Assembly (NCBI RefSeq): GCF_001942465.1
Contig: NZ_MKJY01000432.1
Coordinates: forward strand, 1-46,269
Reading direction: 5' to 3'
Source of the DNA: Actinomadura sp. CNU-125
GTDB lineage: Bacteria; Actinomycetota; Actinomycetes; Streptosporangiales; Streptosporangiaceae
Length of the DNA stretch: 46,269 bases
Of the stretch, positions 16,246 to 24,981 are shown piece after piece. Both the position numbers and the translations under genes were made by a program. How positions within the stretch are numbered: the first letter of the stretch is position 1; each line of letters starts with the position of its first letter. The notes under the pieces are model-generated. The model had not been told where the DNA came from, did not search any database, and saw only the letters and a program-made list of their open reading frames with translations.

Positions 16246-18714
16246 TCAGCGCTTCGGCACGATGTTCACGATCTTCGGCGCGCGGACGATCACCTTCGCG
16301 ACGTCCGCGCCGCCCAGCGCGTCCCGGACCTTCGGCGACGCCAGCGCCAGCCGCTCCAGCTCGTCGCCCGCGATGCCCGGCGCCACCTCCAGCCGGTCGC
16401 GGACCTTGCCGGCGATCTGGACGACGCAGGTCACCGACTCCTCGACCAGCAGGGCCGGGTCGGCGGACGGCCAGCCCGCGCGGATCACCGGGGTGGTGCG
16501 GCCCAGCAGCGACCACGCCTCCTCGGCGGTGTACGGCGCGAATAGCGACAGCAGCACCGCGATCGTCTCGGCGGCCTCGCGGACGGCCGGGTCGGCCGCG
16601 CCGGGACCGGAGTCGATCGCCTTGCGGGCCTCGGCGACCAGCTTCATCACCCGCGCGATCGCGACGTTGAACCGCTGCGACTCGACCAGCGTCGTGACCT
16701 CGTCCACCGTGCGGGCGGTGGCGCGGCGCAGCGCGACGTCACCGGACGCGACGTCCGCGCCGGGACCGGACGACACCTCGCTCGCGATGCGGTGCACGCG
16801 GGACAGGAACTTCGACATGCCGTGCGGGGACACGTCGGCCCAGTCGATGTCGTCCTCGGGCGGGCCCGAGAACAGGATCGCCAGCCGGACGACGTCCACC
16901 CCGAACTCGCCGATCTGCTCGCCCAGGTCGACGCCGTTGCCCAGCGACTTCGACATCGCCTTGCCCTGGTTGATCACCTGGCCCTGGTTCAGCAGCCGCG
17001 TGAACGGCTCGGTGAAGTCGACCATGCCCATGTCGTGCAGGACCTTGGTGAAGAAGCGGCTGTACAGCAGGTGCAGGATGGCGTGCTCGACGCCGCCGGT
17101 GTACTGGTCGACCGGCATCCAGCGGCGGACCTGCTCGACGTCGAACGGGCCGCCCTCGTACCCCGGCGAGCAGTACCGGAAGTAGTACCAGGACGAGTCG
17201 ACGAACGTGTCCATCGTGTCGGTGTCGCGCGTGGCGGCGCCGCCGCACTTGGGGCACTCGGTGTTCACCCAGCCGGCCGCGGCGGCCAGCGGCGAGGTGC
17301 CCTTGGGGGCCAGGTCGGCGCCGCGCAGCCCGTCGGGCAGCCGCACCGGCAGCTGGTCGTCCGGCACGGGGACCTCGCCGCACGCGTCGCAGTGCACGAT
17401 CGGGATCGGGCAGCCCCAGAACCGCTGCCGCGACACCAGCCAGTCGCGCAGCCGGAAGTTCACCGAGGCCCGGCCGGTGCCGCGCTCCTGCATGATCTCG
17501 ATGATGCGGGCGATGCCGTCCGGCTTGGCCAGGCCGTCGATCGGGCCCGAGTTGACCAGCAGTCCCTCGCCGGCGGTGGCGACGCCCGTCTCGGCGGGGT
17601 CGGCCTGGCCGGTCTCGACGACCACGCGGACCGGCAGCCCGAACTTCAGCGCGAAGTCCAGGTCGCGCTGGTCGTGCGCGGGCACGGCCATGATCGCGCC
17701 GTGCCCGTACTCGGCCAGCACGTAGTCCGACGCCCACACCGGCAGCCGCTCGCCGTTCACCGGGTTGATCGCGTAGCGGCCCAGGAAGACGCCGGTCTTC
17801 TCCCGCTCGGTGGACAGCCGCTCGATCTCGCTCTCCCGCGAGACCTCGTCGCGGTACGCCTCGAACGCGGCGCGCCGGTCGGGGTGGCAGACCTGCTCGG
17901 CCAGCGGGGCGTCGGCGGCGACGACCATGAACGTGGCGCCGTACAGGGTGTCGGGACGCGTGGTGTAGACGGTGACGGGCTCGTCGCGGCCCTCGATGAC
18001 GAAGTCGACGTCCGCGCCGGTGGAGCGGCCGATCCAGTTGCGCTGCATCAGCAGGACCCGCTCGGGCCACTTGCCCTCCAGCTGCTCCATGTCGTCCAGC
18101 AGCCGGTCCGCGTACTCGGTGATCTTGAAGTACCACTGGGTCAGCACGCGCTTTTCGACCAGGGCGCCGCAGCGCTCGCAGTGCCCGCCGACGACCTGCT
18201 CGTTCGCCAGGACGGTCTGGTCCTTCGGGCACCAGTTGACGTGGCCGCCCTTGCGGTAGGCCAGGCCCCGCTCGTAGAAGCGCAGGAACAGCCACTGCGT
18301 CCACTTGTAGTACTCGGGGTCGGAGGTGTGCAGCCGCCGCGACCAGTCGAACGACGGCGCGTACCGCTGGAACGACGCCGCCTGGGTGTCGATGTTGGCG
18401 TACGTCCACTCGGCGGGGTGGGAGTCGCGCTTGATGGCGGCGTTCTCGGCGGGCAGGCCGAAGGAGTCCCAGCCGATGGGGTGCAGCACGTTGTACCCGC
18501 GCTGGAACCAGTAGCGGGCCGGGACGTCGCCGATCGCGAACGCCTCGGCGTGGCCCATGTGCAGGTCACCGCTGGGGTAGGGGAACATGTCCAGCGCGTA
18601 GCGCCGCTCCCGGCCGTCGTCGCTCTCGACGGCCTCGAACGGGTCGAGCTCCGCCCAACGGGCCTGCCACTTGTCCTGAACCGCCCGCGGGTCGTACTGC
18701 TCGTCGCTGCTCAC
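16246..18714 (-). CDS. leuS: Leucyl-tRNA synthetase
   Basis: This class I synthetase charges tRNA-Leu. The 822-residue protein has the HIGH-type motif at residues 52-55 ([12 protein letters not shown]), a zinc-binding pair (CPKD, then CERCG), the CP1 editing domain ([16 protein letters not shown], then [10 protein letters not shown]) and the KMSKS-type loop AMSKSLGNG, then an anticodon-binding domain. It is closer in length to the Bacillus enzyme (about 805) than to the roughly 960-residue enzymes of Streptomyces and Mycobacterium. I chose the GTG at 18714 because AGGAAAGAGAG precedes it; earlier starts would translate the attenuator hairpins. A leucine-rich leader peptide and terminator-like hairpin lie 60-140 bases upstream. 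It is closed by the lexA/leuS terminator. Confidence 0.97.
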   Translation of the reverse strand: MSSDEQYDPRAVQDKWQARWAELDPFEAVESDDGRERRYALDMFPYPSGDLHMGHAEAFAIGDVPARYWFQRGYNVLHPIGWDSFGLPAENAAIKRDSHPAEWTYANIDTQAASFQRYAPSFDWSRRLHTSDPEYYKWTQWLFLRFYERGLAYRKGGHVNWCPKDQTVLANEQVVGGHCERCGALVEKRVLTQWYFKITEYADRLLDDMEQLEGKWPERVLLMQRNWIGRSTGADVDFVIEGRDEPVTVYTTRPDTLYGATFMVVAADAPLAEQVCHPDRRAAFEAYRDEVSRESEIERLSTEREKTGVFLGRYAINPVNGERLPVWASDYVLAEYGHGAIMAVPAHDQRDLDFALKFGLPVRVVVETGQADPAETGVATAGEGLLVNSGPIDGLAKPDGIARIIEIMQERGTGRASVNFRLRDWLVSRQRFWGCPIPIVHCDACGEVPVPDDQLPVRLPDGLRGADLAPKGTSPLAAAAGWVNTECPKCGGAATRDTDTMDTFVDSSWYYFRYCSPGYEGGPFDVEQVRRWMPVDQYTGGVEHAILHLLYSRFFTKVLHDMGMVDFTEPFTRLLNQGQVINQGKAMSKSLGNGVDLGEQIGEFGVDVVRLAILFSGPPEDDIDWADVSPHGMSKFLSRVHRIASEVSSGPGADVASGDVALRRATARTVDEVTTLVESQRFNVAIARVMKLVAEARKAIDSGPGAADPAVREAAETIAVLLSLFAPYTAEEAWSLLGRTTPVIRAGWPSADPALLVEESVTCVVQIAGKVRDRLEVAPGIAGDELERLALASPKVRDALGGADVAKVIVRAPKIVNIVPKR

Positions 18715-18770
18715 GCTTTCTCTCTCTTTCCTGGCGAGTCCCTGGCGAAGGGGCCAGGCCGTCCCGCGAA

Positions 18771-18825
18771 ATGAAACGGCCCCTCGCGCAGGAGGGGCCG
18801 CCACGCTGACTTCTCGTCAGCGTGG
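18771..18825 (-). terminator. Attenuator hairpins in the leuS leader
   Basis: Hairpin 1 (18801-18825) has a perfect 10-bp stem, CCACGCTGAC with GTCAGCGTGG, and overlaps the leader-peptide stop codon. Hairpin 2 (18777-18800) follows without a gap: stem CGGCCCCTC with GAGGGGCCG, then TTTCATTT on the minus strand, an intrinsic-terminator shape. The leucine codons can also pair with the 3' arm of hairpin 2 (7 bp with one G-U), a possible alternative fold. Confidence 0.7.
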
Positions 18826-18852
18826 CCGTTCGAGGAGCAGCCTGGCATGCAT
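18817..18852 (-). promoter_or_regulatory. Leader peptide MHARLLLERPR with three consecutive leucine codons
   Basis: On the minus strand, ATG CAT GCC AGG CTG CTC CTC GAA CGG CCA CGC TGA encodes 11 residues with a Leu-Leu-Leu run. Its last codons form the 5' arm of the first leader hairpin. It sits 103 bases before the leuS GTG. A -10-like TAGGCT six bases before the ATG suggests leaderless translation. This is the classical layout of ribosome-mediated attenuation by leucyl-tRNA. Confidence 0.7.
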
Positions 18853-18922
18853 ACAGCAAGCCTAGCGCAACCGCAACCCCCGCCGACCGGGGATATCCGG
18901 GGCCGCGCCCGGGGCGGCCGGG

Positions 18923-19537
18923 TCAGTGACCGGACGCCTGGCGGGCGAGGGACACGACGCCGGTGATCTGGACGCGGGTGAGTTCGAGGTCGGCGCCGAC
19001 CGCGGCGAGGGTCTCCTCCTCGGAGACGCCGAGCGGGCCGTCCATGAGGGCGATCTCGGCGGCGGCGCGCAGGATGCTCTCGCGCGCCTCGGGGGCCAGC
19101 GCCGAGGAGGCGCGCCCCATCTCGACGCGGACCTCGTCGAACGGTCGTCCGAGGTCGGCGTTCAGCGCGCCCTCGTCGTACCCGGCCTCGCCGGCCTGGC
19201 GGACGACGGCGACGGCGCGGGAGCGGGACGCCGCGTGGGTGTAGTCGCCCGAGCGCAGTACCTGGGCGATCGCCATCCGCAGCAGCATCGCGGGCATGTG
19301 CGCGAGCTGCGCGGTCGTCGGGACCTGCAGGACGCCGGTCGTCCAGCGGCCGCGGCAGGTCCCGCATTCGACGATCTCGCCGCCGGTCTTGTTGAGGGGC
19401 AGGACCGGAATGAAGAACAGCGTGAAGAAGTTGCGGCCCTGCCGCTTGCGGTACTCGCGGTCGCCGCCGCACTGCGGACAGTGGAAGACGCCCTTGCCCA
19501 GGGTGAAGAACACCACGCGCCAACCGAAAATGATCAC
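18923..19537 (-). CDS. Zinc-ribbon and TerB-like domain membrane-proximal protein
   Basis: From the GTG at 19537 (preceded by a GGGGG site) the protein has 204 residues. A hydrophobic start (IIFGWRVVFFTLGKGVFHCPQCGG) leads into a zinc ribbon with CPQC and CGTC pairs, separated by NFFTLFFIPVLPLNK. The C-terminal 120 residues are helical, with EARESILRAAAEIALMDGPLGVSEEETLAAVGADL, a TerB-like acidic pattern. This zinc-ribbon plus TerB architecture is found in actinomycetes without a known function. An ATG at 19567 is an alternative start. It is a single gene, and neighbouring genes give no hint. Confidence 0.75.
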   Translation of the reverse strand: MIIFGWRVVFFTLGKGVFHCPQCGGDREYRKRQGRNFFTLFFIPVLPLNKTGGEIVECGTCRGRWTTGVLQVPTTAQLAHMPAMLLRMAIAQVLRSGDYTHAASRSRAVAVVRQAGEAGYDEGALNADLGRPFDEVRVEMGRASSALAPEARESILRAAAEIALMDGPLGVSEEETLAAVGADLELTRVQITGVVSLARQASGH

Positions 19538-19883
19538 GAAAAGGCCCCCTTTTCCCGGAACGGTCATCGTAACCAAGCCGGGCGGGGCGCGTGCGGTCGG
19601 CGCACCGCCCGCGGACGATCACCGGGGACGATCGGGCGGGACGATCGGGCGCGAGATCGAGCGGAGATCCGGACTCGACCGGTTCGCCCGTCCGGCCCCG
19701 GGACCGTCCGTGTCCCTCCCGTCACACCCGCCCCAAAATCGGAGGTGCGTCGCAAAACGGCACGTCAAAAAGGGCGGCGCGGCATGGCGCCGACCCCGGC
19801 GGATACAGCAGGATGAGCGGAACGATTCGTAGACTCGTCGGTAACAACCGGCTCGTCACCCGTTTCCCCGCGCGAGGAGTGCC
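19538..19883. other. Divergent intergenic region with 13-bp tandem repeats
   Basis: This gap between the TerB-like gene and the acyl-CoA ligase gene has no plausible small gene. It carries three 13-bp units starting GGACGATC at 19613, 19626 and 19639. The last 20 bases hold the GAGGAG ribosome site of the ligase gene. Confidence 0.5.
19613..19651. repeat. Three 13-bp direct repeats (GGACGATCGGGCG)
   Basis: Units begin at 19613, 19626 and 19639. The last two are identical and the first differs only in its final five bases. Spacing near one helical turn fits cooperative protein binding, but no binder is known. Confidence 0.6.
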
Positions 19884-21428
19884 ATGCTCAACCTGTCCGT
19901 GCTGCTGGAGGACGCCGCCCGTGAGACGCCCGACCGCGACGCGGTCGTGTTCGGCGATCTGCGGCTCTCGTACTCCTTCATCGATTCGGTCGCGAACCAG
20001 GTCGCGAACCTGCTGCGGTCGCGCGGCATCGGACCGGGCGACAAGGTGGCGCTGTCGAGCCCCAACCTGCCGTACTTCCCGATGGTCTACTTCGGGGCGC
20101 TCAAGGCGGGCGCGGTCGTCGTGCCGCTGAACGTCCTGCTCAAGCCCCGTGAGATCGCCTACCACCTGGGCGACTCCGACGCGAAGGCGTTCTTCTGCTT
20201 CGAGGGCACGCCCGAACTGCCGCTCGGCGAGATGGGGTACGCCGGGTTCGAGCAGGCCGACGCCTGCGAGCACTTCTTCCTGCTCCCGGCGAACCCGGCG
20301 GCGACCGAGTCGCCGATCGACGGGGCGGAGCTGTTCTGGGCGGCGCTCGCCGGGCAGCCGGGCACGTTCGAGCCCGTCACCAGCGAGCCCACCGACACCG
20401 CGGTGATCATCTACACGAGCGGGACGACCGGGCAGCCGAAGGGCGCCGAACTGTCGCACGGCAACCTGCTGATGAACGCGATGGTCGACGACACCCTCTT
20501 CGCCAAGACGCTGCACGACACCTCGCTGGTGACGCTGCCGCTGTTCCACATCTTCGGCCAGACGTGCGTCATGAACGTCGGGTTCTACCGGCGCGGCACG
20601 CTGGTGATGCAGCCGCGGTTCGACGCCAAGGAGGCCGTCGCGCTGATGGTCCGCGAGAAGGTGAACATCTTCGCGGGCGTCCCGACGATGTACTGGGGCC
20701 TGCTGACCGACGAGACGTCCGCCGAGGACGTCGCGACGATCCGGGAGAACCTGCGGGTCGCGGTGTCGGGCGGCGCGGCGCTGCCGATGGAGGTCCTGAA
20801 GGGGGTCAAGGAGAAGTTCGGCCTGGACGTCCTGGAGGGCTACGGCCTGTCGGAGACGTCGCCGGTCGCGTCGTTCAACCGCCCGGACCGTCCGACCAAG
20901 CCCGGCTCGATCGGCCTGCCGGTGTGGGGCGTCGAGATGAAGCTGATCGACGACGACTGGAAGGACGTCGAGGGCGAGGGCCCCGGCGAGATCGCGATCC
21001 GCGGCCACAACATCATGAAGGGCTACTACAAGCGGCCCGAGGCGACCGAGGGCGCGATCCGCGACGGCTGGTTCCGCACCGGCGACGTGGCCCGCCGCGA
21101 CGAGGAGGGCTACTACTTCATCATCGACCGCTCCAAGGACATGATCATCCGGGGCGGCTACAACGTGTACCCGCGGGAGCTCGAAGAGGTCCTGATGACG
21201 CACCCGCAGGTGTCGCTGGCCGCCGTCGTGGGCGTCCCGCACGACAGCCACGGCGAGGAGATCAAGGCGTACGTGATCCGCACGCCGGACGCGTCCGTGA
21301 CCGAGGACGAGCTGGTCGCGTGGGGCAAGGAGCAGTTCGCCAACTACAAGTACCCGCGGATCGTCGAGTTCCGCGACGAGCTGCCGATGACCGCCACGGG
21401 CAAGATCCTCAAGCGCGAGCTGCGCTGA
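19884..21428 (+). CDS. Long-chain acyl-CoA ligase (FadD-type, AMP-binding)
   Basis: The 514-residue protein activates a carboxylic acid to an acyl-adenylate and then to an acyl-CoA. The P-loop signature YTSGTTGQPKG lies at residues 177-187. The A5 motif is GYGLSETSP, the A7 motif is WFRTGDVARRDEEGY, and the catalytic lysine is K507 in TATGKILK. PLFHIFGQT is typical of long-chain enzymes. The ATG follows CGCGAGGAGTGCC. It is not fused to other domains. The converging P450 and the lipid-modifying genes further right suggest fatty-acid or sterol catabolism, but the substrate is not readable. A strong bidirectional hairpin follows the stop. Confidence 0.93.
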   Translation: MLNLSVLLEDAARETPDRDAVVFGDLRLSYSFIDSVANQVANLLRSRGIGPGDKVALSSPNLPYFPMVYFGALKAGAVVVPLNVLLKPREIAYHLGDSDAKAFFCFEGTPELPLGEMGYAGFEQADACEHFFLLPANPAATESPIDGAELFWAALAGQPGTFEPVTSEPTDTAVIIYTSGTTGQPKGAELSHGNLLMNAMVDDTLFAKTLHDTSLVTLPLFHIFGQTCVMNVGFYRRGTLVMQPRFDAKEAVALMVREKVNIFAGVPTMYWGLLTDETSAEDVATIRENLRVAVSGGAALPMEVLKGVKEKFGLDVLEGYGLSETSPVASFNRPDRPTKPGSIGLPVWGVEMKLIDDDWKDVEGEGPGEIAIRGHNIMKGYYKRPEATEGAIRDGWFRTGDVARRDEEGYYFIIDRSKDMIIRGGYNVYPRELEEVLMTHPQVSLAAVVGVPHDSHGEEIKAYVIRTPDASVTEDELVAWGKEQFANYKYPRIVEFRDELPMTATGKILKRELR

Positions 21429-21444
21429 CCCGTCGCGGTTCACG

Positions 21445-21468
21445 GGCCCCGGCGGATCCGCCGGGGCC
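21445..21468. terminator. Bidirectional terminator between the acyl-CoA ligase and P450 genes
   Basis: A perfect 24-bp palindrome (arms GGCCCCGGCG and CGCCGGGGCC around GATC) sits between convergent genes. It has no T tract, as is common in high-GC actinomycetes. Confidence 0.8.
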
Positions 21469-21476
21469 GTCCGCGT

Positions 21477-22720
21477 TCAGAAGGTGTACGGCAGCCGCTT
21501 GATGCCGTTGATGAAGTTCGACTCCAGCCGCTCGGGCTCCCCGGCGCGGATGTCCGGGACCCGGCGCAGCAGCTCGCGGAACATCACGGTGATCTCGCGG
21601 CGGGCGAGGTGGGCGCCGAGGCAGAAGTGCGGGCCGGGGCCGCCGAACCCGACGTGCGGGTTGGGGTCGCGGAGGATGTCGAACTTCTCCGGGTCGGTGA
21701 AGACCGACTCGTCCCGGTTCGCGGACCAGTAGTAGAGGACGAGCTTGTCGCCCTCCTTGATCTCGTGCTCGTTCAGCGTCGTGTCGCGGGTCGCGGTGCG
21801 GCGCATCCAGATGACCGGGGACACGTACCGGATGATCTCCTCGACGCGCGCGGCATGCGGGCGTCGAAGTCCTCGACCAGGAGGGCCCGCTGGTCGGGGT
21901 GCCTGGTGAACAGGTCGAGGCCGTGCGCGATGGCGTTGCGGGTCGTCTCGTTGCCCGCGACGACGAGCAGGATGAAGAACGAGCCGAGTTCCTGGTCGGT
22001 CAGGCTCTCGCCGTCGATGTTGGCGTTGACGAGCGCGGACGTCAGGTCGTCGGTGGGCTCGGCGCGGCGGCGTCGTCCGAGCTCCTCCACCAGGCCCTTG
22101 AGGCTCTCGCCGGCGCCCAGCAGCGCCATCGCCATCTCCTCGGCGCTGCCGGTGGGGAGGAACTCGGCGTCGTTGCCCGCGAGGATGACGTTGGTGGCGT
22201 CCAGGACGGTGCCGTACTTCTCCTCGCCGATGCCCATCATGTCGCAGATGATCTTCAGCGGGAGGCGGGCGGCGACGTCCTGGACGAAGTCGCCCGTCCC
22301 GTGGCCCGCGGCGATCTCCTCCACCAGCTCGGCGGCGACCGACTCGACCTTGTCCTCGAACCGCTGGATCATGCGCGGGGAGAACGCCCGGGAGACGATC
22401 CGGCGGATCTTGGCGTGCCGCGGGTCGTCCATGTTGATCATGGAGCCGAAGTACTCGTGCAGGTCGCCCGGCATGTCGGGGATGCTGATCGTGCCGCGTC
22501 CGGAGCAGAAGTCCTGGGGACGGCGGGACGCCTCGACGACGTCGGCGTGCCGGGTCAGCGCGTAGTAGCCGGGCCCCTGCTCGACGATCTCGACCAAGGG
22601 CTCCTCGTAGCGGATCAGGTCGGGGTGCCATCGCAGGGCCTTGAACGCCTCGTGGCGGTAGTCGTGGGGACGGCGCCAGAAGCCCCAGTCGGTCAGGTTG
22701 ATGTCCTCGACCTTGAGCAC
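21477..22720 (-). CDS. Cytochrome P450 (CYP124/125/142-like), frameshifted at about 21852
   Basis: From the GTG at 22720 (GAGGTGAC upstream) the first 300 residues include RHADVVEASRRPQDFCSGRG, DDPRHAKIRRIVSRAFSPRM and the oxygen-binding I-helix VVAGNETTRNAI. After DARMP the frame breaks. In the frame one base back it continues as VEEIIRYVSPVIWMRRTATR, then the haem loop FGGPGPHFCLGAHLA and the end SNFINGIKRLPY. Adding one G or C (ATGCCGCGC to ATGCCGGCGC) gives about 414 residues, normal for the family. The FINGI-type end resembles mycobacterial sterol and fatty-acid omega-hydroxylases (CYP125, CYP142, CYP124). Redox partners are not nearby. Confidence 0.85.
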
Positions 22721-22740
22721 GTGTATGTCACCTCATCGTT

Positions 22741-22755
22741 CCGAACCAGATTCGG
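22741..22755. promoter_or_regulatory. Dyad CCGAA-CCAGA-TTCGG in the P450 promoter region
   Basis: A 5-bp-arm inverted repeat lies 20 bases before the P450 GTG, in the AT-rich part of the divergent P450/hydrolase gap. It is a candidate repressor site with no regulator gene adjacent. Confidence 0.35.
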
Positions 22756-22883
22756 TTTACATGCACCCTCTCAAAGTAAAGCGCGGCCCCGGTAGCCCGA
22801 TCGACAATACGTGAGCCGGGTCACATCGCGGCTCGGGGCCCGCGATGAAAGGGTGGCGGCGCGCGACGAGAAAGTGAGGACTT

Positions 22884-23786
22884 ATGGGCGACATGACCGA
22901 CATCACGGACGGCATGATCGAGGCGAACGGACTGACGTTCGGCTATCTGGCGGCTGGCCCGCCCGACGGGCCGCTCGCGCTGTGCCTGCACGGCTTCCCC
23001 GACACGCCGCACACGTGGCGGCCGCTCCTGCCCGAACTGGCCGCCGCCGGGTACCGCGCCGTGGCCCCGTTCATGCGCGGCTACGCGCCCACGTCCGTCC
23101 CCGCCGACGGCGCCTACCAGACCGGCGCGCTCGCCGCGGACGCCGTCGCGCTGCACGAGGCCCTCGGCGGCGGACCCGACGCCGTCGTCATCGGCCACGA
23201 CTGGGGCGCCGCCGCGACCTACGGAGCGGCGAACCTGGCCCCGGACCGGTGGCGCAAGGCCGTCGCGATGGCCGTCCCGCCGATCGAGGTGCTGGTCAGC
23301 TCGTTCTTCGCCTACGAGCAGCTCAAGCGGTCCTTCTACGTCTTCGTGTTCCAGACGCCCCTCGCCGAGACGGTCCTGAACCGCGACTTCGTCGCCGGGC
23401 TGTGGCGCGACTGGTCGCCGCCCGACGCCCCCGACGCCGCCGAAGAGGTCGACCGCGTCATGGAATGCCTCGCGACCCCGGCCAACATCACCGCCGCGCT
23501 CGGCTACTACCGGGCGATGCTCGACCCCGCGCGGCACGTCGAACGCTACGCGGACGCACAGCGCGCGGCGGACGCGCGCGGCGTCCGTCCCGTCCTGTAC
23601 CTGCACGGCGGCCGGGACGGCTGCATGGGCGCGGACGTCGTCGCGCCGGGCGGCGACCTCGCCCCGATCGTCGCCGCGCTGCCACCGGGATCGCGGGCGC
23701 GGCTCGTCCCCGGGGGCGGGCACTTCCTGCAGCGGGACCGGCCCGCGGAGGTCAACCGGCTGATCCTCGACTGGCTCGCCGAGTAA
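22884..23786 (+). CDS. Alpha/beta hydrolase, epoxide hydrolase-like
   Basis: The 300-residue protein has the alpha/beta hydrolase order HGFP (36-39, oxyanion hole), nucleophile loop GHDWG with D106, a cap domain rich in aromatics (FFAYEQLKRSFYVFVFQ) and a C-terminal catalytic His in GGGHFLQRDRP. The candidate charge-relay acid lies in GGRDG. An Asp nucleophile fits epoxide hydrolases and haloalkane dehalogenases better than esterases. The ATG at 22884 follows AGTGAGGACTT. It diverges from the P450 gene, so the two could share control; an epoxide hydrolase beside an oxygenase is chemically sensible, but this is an inference. Its stop lies three bases from the converging ligase gene. Confidence 0.85.
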   Translation: MGDMTDITDGMIEANGLTFGYLAAGPPDGPLALCLHGFPDTPHTWRPLLPELAAAGYRAVAPFMRGYAPTSVPADGAYQTGALAADAVALHEALGGGPDAVVIGHDWGAAATYGAANLAPDRWRKAVAMAVPPIEVLVSSFFAYEQLKRSFYVFVFQTPLAETVLNRDFVAGLWRDWSPPDAPDAAEEVDRVMECLATPANITAALGYYRAMLDPARHVERYADAQRAADARGVRPVLYLHGGRDGCMGADVVAPGGDLAPIVAALPPGSRARLVPGGGHFLQRDRPAEVNRLILDWLAE

Positions 23787-23789
23787 GCC

Positions 23790-24794
23790 TCAGTACGGGG
23801 CGCCGAACGGGGCGACGTCCCCCGGGTCCAGCTCCGCCCGCGTCCGGACGTACCGGACGGCGTGCCGCCAGCGTCCGTTCTCCACCGCCGCGTCCGCGCT
23901 GAACTCCACCACCGTCTCCGGCTCGGTCCGGACGTACCGGATCGGCGGGTGCGAGCCGTAGGGGCCGCCCGCGAAGCCCGACGGCAGCTCCGCCGGCCAC
24001 GGATGGTCCGCGCCGCCGGGCCGCAGCACCGCGGCCAGCCCGGTGCGCGCGGCGGGCGGCAGCGGCGTCGTCCGGGCGACCACCCGCAGCCGCCCGTCCG
24101 CGTCGAACCGGCCCAGGATCAGCGACTCCGGCGCCTGCCGGGTGCCGGTCACCCCGCCGACGATCCCCTCCGCCGTCGTCCGCCGCTTCACCTTCTGCCA
24201 GCGGCGGCGCCCCTCCAGGTACGCGCCGTCGGCGTCCTTGACGACCAGCCCCTCGCCGCGCGCGGCGAGCGCGTCGAACCACAGGCGCGCCTCCGCGACG
24301 TCCGCCGTCTGCGGCGTCGCCACCACCCGGGAACCGGACGGGACGTCCGCGAGCAGCCGTTCGAGGATCGTGCGGCGCTCGCGCAGCGGCCGCGGCCGCA
24401 GGTCGTCGCCGCCGGTCTCCAGGACGTCGAACACCACGTAGTGGCACGGTTCGTCGCGCGCCAGGTCCCGGCGGCGGCGCCCGGCGACGTGCCGGCGCTG
24501 CAGCGCGCCGAAGTCCAGCCGCCCGTCGGGCCCCCACCGGACGATCTCGCCGTCCAGCACCGTCGCGGCCGGGACGACCTCCGCGACGGCCGCCGCGACC
24601 TCGGGGAACGCCTCGTTGAACCGGGTCCGGCGGCGGGACGCCAGCAGCACCGCGCCCGTCTCGTCCACGATCGCGACCGCGCGGAACCCGTCGAACTTGG
24701 GCTCGTACCGGCACCCGCCCGGGCACGCCTGCGGCTCCGGCACGCGGTCGACCGTCGCCGCCAGCATCGGCTTCACCGGGGACCGGATGTGCAT
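23790..24794 (-). CDS. ATP-dependent DNA ligase (LigC-like)
   Basis: The 334-residue protein has the nucleotidyltransferase motif I K33-F-D-G-F-R (adenylated lysine), motif III-like TVLDGEIVRW, VVFDVL, motif IV GEGLVVKD and motif V WQKVKRR, followed by an OB-fold domain. It is short, with no polymerase or nuclease domain, as in the LigC group of actinobacterial ATP-dependent ligases that act in repair beside the essential NAD-dependent LigA. No Ku or LigD gene is nearby. The start is the ATG at 24794, with GGGGGGA about nine bases upstream; a GTG at 24800 is also possible. The gene lies convergent to the hydrolase gene and follows tmsB at a distance of 187 bases, with a terminator between. 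Confidence 0.9.
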   Translation of the reverse strand: MHIRSPVKPMLAATVDRVPEPQACPGGCRYEPKFDGFRAVAIVDETGAVLLASRRRTRFNEAFPEVAAAVAEVVPAATVLDGEIVRWGPDGRLDFGALQRRHVAGRRRRDLARDEPCHYVVFDVLETGGDDLRPRPLRERRTILERLLADVPSGSRVVATPQTADVAEARLWFDALAARGEGLVVKDADGAYLEGRRRWQKVKRRTTAEGIVGGVTGTRQAPESLILGRFDADGRLRVVARTTPLPPAARTGLAAVLRPGGADHPWPAELPSGFAGGPYGSHPPIRYVRTEPETVVEFSADAAVENGRWRHAVRYVRTRAELDPGDVAPFGAPY

Positions 24795-24928
24795 GGCCAC
24801 GCGTCCCCCCGAACTCGGCGTCCTGGTCCCCGCCTACCCCGTTCGACCTGCGGGGATATCGACACGGCGGAATGTTGACCGGTTTTGTACGCGCTCGGGC
24901 GGGGGGCGGGCCGGCCGGGGAACGGAAC

Positions 24929-24954
24929 GGGCCGGCCGGTCACCCGGTCGGCCC
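24929..24954 (-). terminator. Hairpin after tmsB
   Basis: GGGCCGGCCGG and CCGGTCGGCCC form an 11-bp stem (one G-U) around TCAC. It lies about 28 bases past the tmsB stop and separates it from the ligase gene. There is no T tract. Confidence 0.6.
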
Positions 24955-24981
24955 GTCTGTCCTGCGGGAGCTTCGCCGCGG

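Noticed and set aside
18715..18804. Upstream extension of leuS ([12 protein letters not shown]...)
   Set aside because: It would translate the terminator-like hairpin; the GTG at 18714 has a ribosome site and fits the normal N-terminus.
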